A stretch of 9,973 bases of DNA from Candidatus Uhrbacteria bacterium (lineage in GTDB: Bacteria > Patescibacteriota > Patescibacteriia > 2-12-FULL-60-25). The translations under genes were made by a program, and so were the position numbers. This document shows, one piece after another, positions 4,784 through 9,973 of this stretch. The DNA lies in assembly GCA_014728435.1 (NCBI GenBank), contig WJLP01000036.1, positions 1-9,973 of the forward strand, in the 5' to 3' direction. Under the pieces are notes generated by a model. That model searched no databases, was not told the origin of the DNA, and saw only the letters and a program-made list of their open reading frames with translations. Positions within the stretch are counted from its first letter, which is position 1. The number at the start of each line of letters is the position of its first letter.

Positions 4784-4836
4784 TTTCTTTCTTCCGAATG
4801 CGAAACAGGCAAGCGGAGAATTACGTATATATTTTT

Positions 4837-6723
4837 ATGAAAAGACACTACAAAGCAATTTTGATCGCGGCGCTCGCCATAAGCATTGCGGGGGTGGTTT
4901 TTATTGTGATGAACGGTGAAGGTAAAGAGCCTCGAAAAGATGTGGAGCCGCAGGTTTTTGCTTATCCGGTTAAGACGGAAACGGTCGGCAAGGGCATGGA
5001 ATATGCCTTTACTATAACAGGAAATGTGCAAGTGGGACAGTCGGCAACCCTGCCGGCAGAGTCGCGTGCAAGCGTTACCAAGGTTAACGTGCGCCCCGGC
5101 GATGAAGTGCAGAAGGGCGAAGTTTTGGTTCAGTTGCAATCGGATACCCTGAACACGAGTTATCAAAACGCGGCAATAATGCTGGCTAATGCGCAATTAA
5201 GCTTTGCTACAACGCAATCGGTTTCGGGAAATAGCGCGGAAATTGAAAGATTGAGATTGGAAACCGCGGAGATGAATTTGCAAAACACATTGGCGCAGAA
5301 TGAAATATTAAAATCTCAATCAGAGCAGGCTTTGGAGTCGGCCAAGCTAAATGTTGATCTTTCAACGGATTCCGCGGCCACGGCTTTGGACTCGGCTAAA
5401 GAAAATTTGGAAAAAACAAAGTCGTTAAATGAGGCGAATTTGCAGACCGCGGAAACCGCTTTGGCAAATACGATCAGGTCGCTGAAGACCGATATGTTTA
5501 ACGGTTTGAATACGGCTAATGAATTGTTAGAAGTGTCGCCTTTATTTCGCGGAAGCGCGGGGTTGTATAGAGATGCGATCGGCCGCAGGGGTGAGGCTGA
5601 GAAAAGAGACGCGGAAGCGGAGCTGGAGGCGGCTATAGATGCTTACGTGGCAATGGAAGACACTTATGAATCAACACATGACACAGCTAAGAAGGTGGAA
5701 GACGCGTTGGATAAAACTTTGATGGTTTTAAATTTAACAGATCCGTCAACAGCTTTGCCGCAACAGGTGTTATCCGGCTATATTCAATCTATTTCACAAA
5801 GTTTGGCTATGGTGCGCGGCGGTATTTCGGGCATGGAATCAGCCAATAAAACTTTGGAAACTACGATTGCGGGAAATGCGGCGAGTTTGGCCGGCGCTAA
5901 AGCACAAGTGGCTTCGGCTGAAAAAGCATTGGCAAGCACCAAGCAGCAGCAGGGTGATAAATCGCAAACAGTGATTAACGCGGAGAAGCAACATGAAGCC
6001 ACTTTAGCACAGTTGAAAAATGCCGAGGATAACGCCCGCGCGAATGTGAATACCGCGCGACTGTCTTATGAAAACGCCAAGAAATCAAGTAATCTTTCGG
6101 TATTGTCATCCAAGAACGCGCTTTTAACCGCGCAAGACGCGGTGGATCAGATTAAATTGCAGATAGACAAACTTACGGTGCGTGCGCCGTTTGCGGGCAG
6201 GGTGGCTTCGGTACCGGTTAATCTGGGTGATGAGGTGAATCCGGGTACGGCGTTGGTTGTTGTGGAGAATCCGGAAACGAAAAAAGTGGAGGTGCAGTTG
6301 ACGGAAGATGATGTTAATCGCATTAAGGTTGGCGATAAAGTTAGTTTGAATGGCAAGAGCGGTGAAATAATTTCGATCGCGCCGGGTGCTGACAAACAGA
6401 CCAAAAAGTTTGCGGTTGAGGTTGTGGCGGAAGAGTTGGAATTACAGCCCGGACAATTTGTGGAAGTTGAATTTACGGAAACTGACACGGCTAAAGATGA
6501 AAAAGTCTTTGTACCGATCGCGTCCGTGCATTTAAATGCTGAAGAAAGTTTTGTGTGGGGAATTGAGGATGATGCAACCAAAAAAATCGTTGTTGAACTG
6601 GGTGAATTGAAAGGTGACGAGGTTGAGGTTGCGGAAGGGCTCGCGCCCGGAGTTGAGGTTATCATTGAAGGCGGCAGGATTATTGAAGAAGAGGGTGTGT
6701 TGGTAAAGGGTGTGGAGTGGTGA
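4837..6723 (+). CDS. RND/HlyD-type membrane-fusion (periplasmic adaptor-like) subunit
   Basis: This encodes 628 residues. Residues 7-25 form an uncleaved-looking membrane anchor after MKRHYK, with no lipobox. The first half of the lipoyl (biotinyl-lipoyl-like) domain is at about 64-104 (VNVRPGDEVQKGEVLVQL), its second half at about 446-478 (VRAPFAGRVASVPVNLGDEV). Between them lies an Ala/Glu/Lys/Gln-rich helical insert of about 340 residues, against roughly 70-100 in AcrA-type proteins. A beta-barrel follows at about 480-545 and a membrane-proximal domain at 555-628. In Gram-negative pumps this subunit bridges the inner-membrane transporter and an outer-membrane channel; no channel gene is next to it here. 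There is no cysteine in the protein. The start at 4837 is chosen because it precedes the anchor and follows the promoter. It ends in TGA TAA, and the permease starts 46 bases later, so the two form an operon. Confidence 0.93.
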   Translation: MKRHYKAILIAALAISIAGVVFIVMNGEGKEPRKDVEPQVFAYPVKTETVGKGMEYAFTITGNVQVGQSATLPAESRASVTKVNVRPGDEVQKGEVLVQLQSDTLNTSYQNAAIMLANAQLSFATTQSVSGNSAEIERLRLETAEMNLQNTLAQNEILKSQSEQALESAKLNVDLSTDSAATALDSAKENLEKTKSLNEANLQTAETALANTIRSLKTDMFNGLNTANELLEVSPLFRGSAGLYRDAIGRRGEAEKRDAEAELEAAIDAYVAMEDTYESTHDTAKKVEDALDKTLMVLNLTDPSTALPQQVLSGYIQSISQSLAMVRGGISGMESANKTLETTIAGNAASLAGAKAQVASAEKALASTKQQQGDKSQTVINAEKQHEATLAQLKNAEDNARANVNTARLSYENAKKSSNLSVLSSKNALLTAQDAVDQIKLQIDKLTVRAPFAGRVASVPVNLGDEVNPGTALVVVENPETKKVEVQLTEDDVNRIKVGDKVSLNGKSGEIISIAPGADKQTKKFAVEVVAEELELQPGQFVEVEFTETDTAKDEKVFVPIASVHLNAEESFVWGIEDDATKKIVVELGELKGDEVEVAEGLAPGVEVIIEGGRIIEEEGVLVKGVEW

Positions 6724-6769
6724 TAATACAATCAGATCCTGAAATAAGTTCGGAAATACGTTGTAAATT

Positions 6770-9700
6770 ATGGTTTCAAGAGACATGTTAGTGGCGCAGG
6801 CTGAAGAATTCGGGAAAACCGCGTGGGCTTTTTTTGTTAACCGCTGGAGAATAACGGTTTTATTGTTGCTCGCGGTAACTATTTGGGGAGCCATCGGTTT
6901 AACACAGATTCCCAAGGAATCGGATCCTGAAGTTGTGATTCCGATTGCGGTTGTGTCGGTTGCTTACCCGGGCGCGTCGCCGGCTGACATGGAAAAGTTG
7001 GTTACCGACAAAGTGGAGGAAAAGTTGGAACGTTTGGATAATGTGAAAGAAATAACATCGACCTCGCTTGAGGGGTTATCATCCATTACGGTTGAGTTTG
7101 AGGCGGACGCGGATTTGAATGATTCAATCAGTAAGTTGCGAGAAGAGGCGGATAATGCCAAAGCGGATTTGCCGGAAGATGCCACGGACCCAACCGTAAC
7201 CGAAATCCGCATGGATGATTTTCCGATTTTGACCATTTCACTTTTGGGGGATATCCCGCCGGAGGATTTGGAGAAATATGGCGAGCAATTGCAGAGCGAA
7301 TTGGAGCAAACATCCAAGGTTTCGAAAGTAACTTTATACGGTATAGAGGAAAAGCAGATGCAGGTTTATGTTGATATCGCGGCAATGGAAGGATACGGCT
7401 TGTCTATCGGGCAGGTTATGCAACAGATTCGTTCCAACCATTCGGATTTGCCGATAGGTTCTTTTTTACTGAATGATTATTATTATCAAGCTTCGGTGAA
7501 AGGCCAATTTGAAAGCCCGGAAGATCTTTTGGCCATGCCTGTGGCCAATGTAAAAGGAGAAAATATTTTTTTGCGCGACATTGCGCAGGTGAGGGAGTAT
7601 TTTGCGCCGGCCAACAGCGAGGCTTCGGTGTATCAGGCACAGACGGGGGAGAGTAAGCCTTCGGTGACTTTGGAAGTTTTTAAACAGGCGGGCGGAAATA
7701 TTTTGGATATGGTGGATGCGTCCAACGCGCGTTTGGACAAGTTCGCGGAAGAGGTATTGCCCCCCGGAGTTGATGTGTTTGTGGCCAATGATTATTCGGT
7801 ATTTATCAGGGATGATATACAGACTTTGGGTACAAGCGGATTGCAGACAATAGCCATTATTTTTATTGTTTTGTTTTTGGCTTTGGGTTTCAGAGAGGCA
7901 TTTTTAACCAGTTTATCCATACCGCTTATTTTTGCCATCGGTTTTGGCGGTTTGTTGGCGGTGGGCGAAACGTTGAATTCGTTGACTTTATTCGCGCTTA
8001 TTTTATCTTTAGGCTTGATTGTGGATACGTCGATTGTGATTATGGAGGGCATTCACGACAATATTTACAAGAATAGAATGTCGGCAAGGCAGGCGGCGTG
8101 GCTGTCGGTGAAGATGTATAAAGCTCCGCTTATCACAAGTACGCTGACAACGGTTTCAGTGTTCGCCCCCATGGCCATGATGTCTGGTATTATGGGTGAA
8201 TATATTAAACATCTGCCTATAACTATTACAGTTGTTTTATTCGCTTCATTATTTGTCGCTTTATTTGTTTTGCCGGCGATCGCGGTTTTTTGTTTTAAAG
8301 TATTAAAGCAAAAAAAGGTAAGCAAGCCATGGTTGAGTTATTTGGTGGAACCTTTATCGCGTTGGCATAGGGACAAGCTTGCCAGGGTATTGCCATCGCG
8401 CGGACGCAGGTGGAGCTGGGTTGTCGGTATGTTCGGTTTGATGTTACTTGCCTTTTCTTTTATTCCGTTGGGATGGCTTAAAGTGGAGCTGTTTCCATCG
8501 ATTGATTTGGATTTTTTTATGGTTAAAATTGAAACTCCGGTGGGCACCACTTTGGAAGAAACGGGAAGAATTACACAGCAGGTTGAGGCAAAGATCCGCG
8601 AGCTCGATTATATAGATAATTATGTAACTGTTTTGGGCAGTGAAGGAATGAGTTTTAGTTTTTCGGGCGCGGGCGCGGATAGCGCGAATAAAGCCAATAT
8701 TACAGTGAATTTGGTTAAACCCGAAGACGGCAGAGATAAGAAGTCGTATGAAATTTCGGAAAAGTTTCGTGAAAAGATTGCCGGAATAACGGAGGCTGAT
8801 GTTGAGGTTCAGGAAATTTCGGCCGGTCCGCCCACGGGTGCGCCGATTGAGGTTAGAGTGTATGGAGATAATTTAACGGACGCGGAAAGCACGGCCAATA
8901 TGATTGCGCGCACTTTGGAAACGATTGATGGAGCGCAAGAGATTACTACGGATATTGAAACCGGCACGGGTGAATTTTATTTTGAGCTCAAGCGGGACAA
9001 ATTGTCATATTACGGTTTAACCGCGAGCCAGGTTGCGGGAGAATTGCGTATGGCTGTTTTTGGCGATGATTCGATTAAGATTTTGCGCGACGGCGATGAA
9101 ACTCCCATAGTTGTACGGTTGGATTTTAGGGAAGATGAATGCTTGAATGATAAAACCACGCAATTGTTGGAAAGGCGGGATGAAGTAACAATCTGCAGGT
9201 CGGTGCCGAGAAGTACGGCACAGTTGCAAAATTTGATGCTCAGTTCACCTAGAGGTATGGTGGCCCTTGGCGAGTTGGCGGAAATGAAATTGCAATCAAC
9301 CGTAACCGCTATTAAGCACAAGGACAGGGAAAGGGTAGTGCGCGTACAAGCTTATAACAGAGAGGATGTGCCAATAGTTGATATTGTAGAGAAACTGCAA
9401 AGCGAGGTGAATGACGTGGAATTGTCGGCAAATGTGCGTGTTGAGTATGGCGGTGAAACAGAAGATATCACGGAATCTTATATCAGTTTGGCTTATGCGA
9501 TGATTGTGGGTGTGCTGTTGATTCTGCTGTTGTTGGTTTTACAGTTCCAATCGTTTAAACAACCGTTTATTATTTTGTTTATCGTGCCATTGTCGCTGAT
9601 TGGCGTATTTGCGGGTTTAACGCTATTGGGCAGGAATTTTTCATTCCCGGGTTTTATTGGAATCGTGGCTTTGCTGGGAGTGGTGGTGAATGATTCGATT

Positions 9701-9973
9701 GTTTTGATTGACAGGATTAATTATCATATGGGAACAGGGAGAGAAAAAGTGGATTCCATAATTACCGCGGCGAATGAACGCTTACAGCCGATTATTCTAA
9801 CCTCGATTACCACTGCATTTGGTGTTTTGCCGTTGGCATTTGCAAATGAAATGTGGGCGGACTTGGCTTGGACGATTGTATTTGGCATTTTATTTGCCAC
9901 AGTGCTTACTTTGATAATGGTGCCGATTTTTTATCAAACTTTAATTAAAGATAAACGTTTATCAAGCCCAACC
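6770..9973 (+). CDS. RND-family efflux permease (AcrB-like), 3' end outside window
   Basis: The frame is open from ATG 6770 to the last base, 1068 codons with no stop. Related permeases are about 1030-1070 residues and the last membrane span is already complete, so only a few residues should be missing. It is a duplicated fold: TM1 at about 27-45, porter domain starting AYPGASPADMEK (from 65), TM2-TM6 at about 356-510, TM7 near 548-566 with ELFPSID (574-579), second porter half, TM8-TM12 from about 910. Proton-relay positions compared from memory with AcrB: D419 (D407) is kept, the next residue is T420 (D408), N974 replaces K940, R1004 and T1011 match R971 and T978. Residues 790-818 look like an extra insert. 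It should use the proton gradient to export hydrophobic or amphiphilic compounds with the adaptor encoded upstream. No Shine-Dalgarno site at normal distance is seen; ATG 6785 is an alternative start. Confidence 0.93.
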   Translation, partial: MVSRDMLVAQAEEFGKTAWAFFVNRWRITVLLLLAVTIWGAIGLTQIPKESDPEVVIPIAVVSVAYPGASPADMEKLVTDKVEEKLERLDNVKEITSTSLEGLSSITVEFEADADLNDSISKLREEADNAKADLPEDATDPTVTEIRMDDFPILTISLLGDIPPEDLEKYGEQLQSELEQTSKVSKVTLYGIEEKQMQVYVDIAAMEGYGLSIGQVMQQIRSNHSDLPIGSFLLNDYYYQASVKGQFESPEDLLAMPVANVKGENIFLRDIAQVREYFAPANSEASVYQAQTGESKPSVTLEVFKQAGGNILDMVDASNARLDKFAEEVLPPGVDVFVANDYSVFIRDDIQTLGTSGLQTIAIIFIVLFLALGFREAFLTSLSIPLIFAIGFGGLLAVGETLNSLTLFALILSLGLIVDTSIVIMEGIHDNIYKNRMSARQAAWLSVKMYKAPLITSTLTTVSVFAPMAMMSGIMGEYIKHLPITITVVLFASLFVALFVLPAIAVFCFKVLKQKKVSKPWLSYLVEPLSRWHRDKLARVLPSRGRRWSWVVGMFGLMLLAFSFIPLGWLKVELFPSIDLDFFMVKIETPVGTTLEETGRITQQVEAKIRELDYIDNYVTVLGSEGMSFSFSGAGADSANKANITVNLVKPEDGRDKKSYEISEKFREKIAGITEADVEVQEISAGPPTGAPIEVRVYGDNLTDAESTANMIARTLETIDGAQEITTDIETGTGEFYFELKRDKLSYYGLTASQVAGELRMAVFGDDSIKILRDGDETPIVVRLDFREDECLNDKTTQLLERRDEVTICRSVPRSTAQLQNLMLSSPRGMVALGELAEMKLQSTVTAIKHKDRERVVRVQAYNREDVPIVDIVEKLQSEVNDVELSANVRVEYGGETEDITESYISLAYAMIVGVLLILLLLVLQFQSFKQPFIILFIVPLSLIGVFAGLTLLGRNFSFPGFIGIVALLGVVVNDSIVLIDRINYHMGTGREKVDSIITAANERLQPIILTSITTAFGVLPLAFANEMWADLAWTIVFGILFATVLTLIMVPIFYQTLIKDKRLSSPT

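Noticed and set aside
4774..4836. Earlier ATGs for the adaptor gene (4774 and 4798)
   Set aside because: The first overlaps the -10 element; the second would leave only about 8 bases of leader and add residues before a normal anchor start. The second is not fully excluded.
6721..6726. Recoded TGA (code 25, glycine) in the adaptor
   Set aside because: TGA is followed immediately by TAA, so reading through adds one residue only, and no in-frame TGA was seen inside any gene; the standard code fits.
6147..6915. Long minus-strand frames opposite the adaptor and permease
   Set aside because: Their Ser/Thr/Pro-rich translations are typical antisense shadows, and the plus strand carries well-conserved proteins there.
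6770..9973. Frameshift or broken RND permease
   Set aside because: Start and end are in the same frame and reading through all lines gives continuous family-like sequence; only the 3' end is cut by the window.

Overview
The window looks like chromosomal DNA of a bacterium, probably a member of the Candidate Phyla Radiation (Patescibacteria). The grounds are indirect: intergenic DNA packed with degenerate 7-bp tandem arrays, a NUDIX protein with an N-terminal segment I associate with that group, an RND-type pump with no outer-membrane channel gene beside it, and short transcript leaders with few Shine-Dalgarno sites. The genetic code appears standard: TAA and TGA both end genes and I saw no in-frame TGA. 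I could not run a search, so the phylum call is inference.

Layout. Bases 1-160 are about 10% G+C, hold one exact DnaA-box sequence and no gene. Then come, on the minus strand, a membrane-anchored coiled-coil protein of unknown function (200-919) and a NUDIX hydrolase (1005-1568). A repeat-rich gap follows, carrying tRNA-Ala(TGC) on the plus strand (1782-1858) with a clear intrinsic terminator. Next are a flavodoxin-fold NAD(P)H-dependent FMN reductase on plus (2001-2564), a divergent laccase-domain/PgeF-like protein on minus (2728-3519), and an AI-2E/PerM-family membrane permease on minus (3666-4697). A divergent intergenic region with a good promoter leads into a two-gene plus-strand operon: an RND/HlyD-type membrane-fusion adaptor (4837-6723) and an RND efflux permease (6770 to the window end, still open).

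Functionally the only clear gene partnership is the adaptor-permease pair, a proton-driven exporter. The rest are single housekeeping or maintenance genes: nucleotide sanitation or ADP-ribose-type hydrolysis, flavin-dependent reduction, cell-wall or purine-related PgeF-like chemistry, and a passive-type permease.

The most unusual structure is not a gene. At least five separate arrays of degenerate 7-bp units lie in the gaps between 1575 and 2664, each with a different unit but the same period. The plus strand is G-rich over C even inside minus-strand genes, which suggests it is the leading strand and that the origin lies to the left, in line with the AT-rich DnaA-box segment at the left edge.
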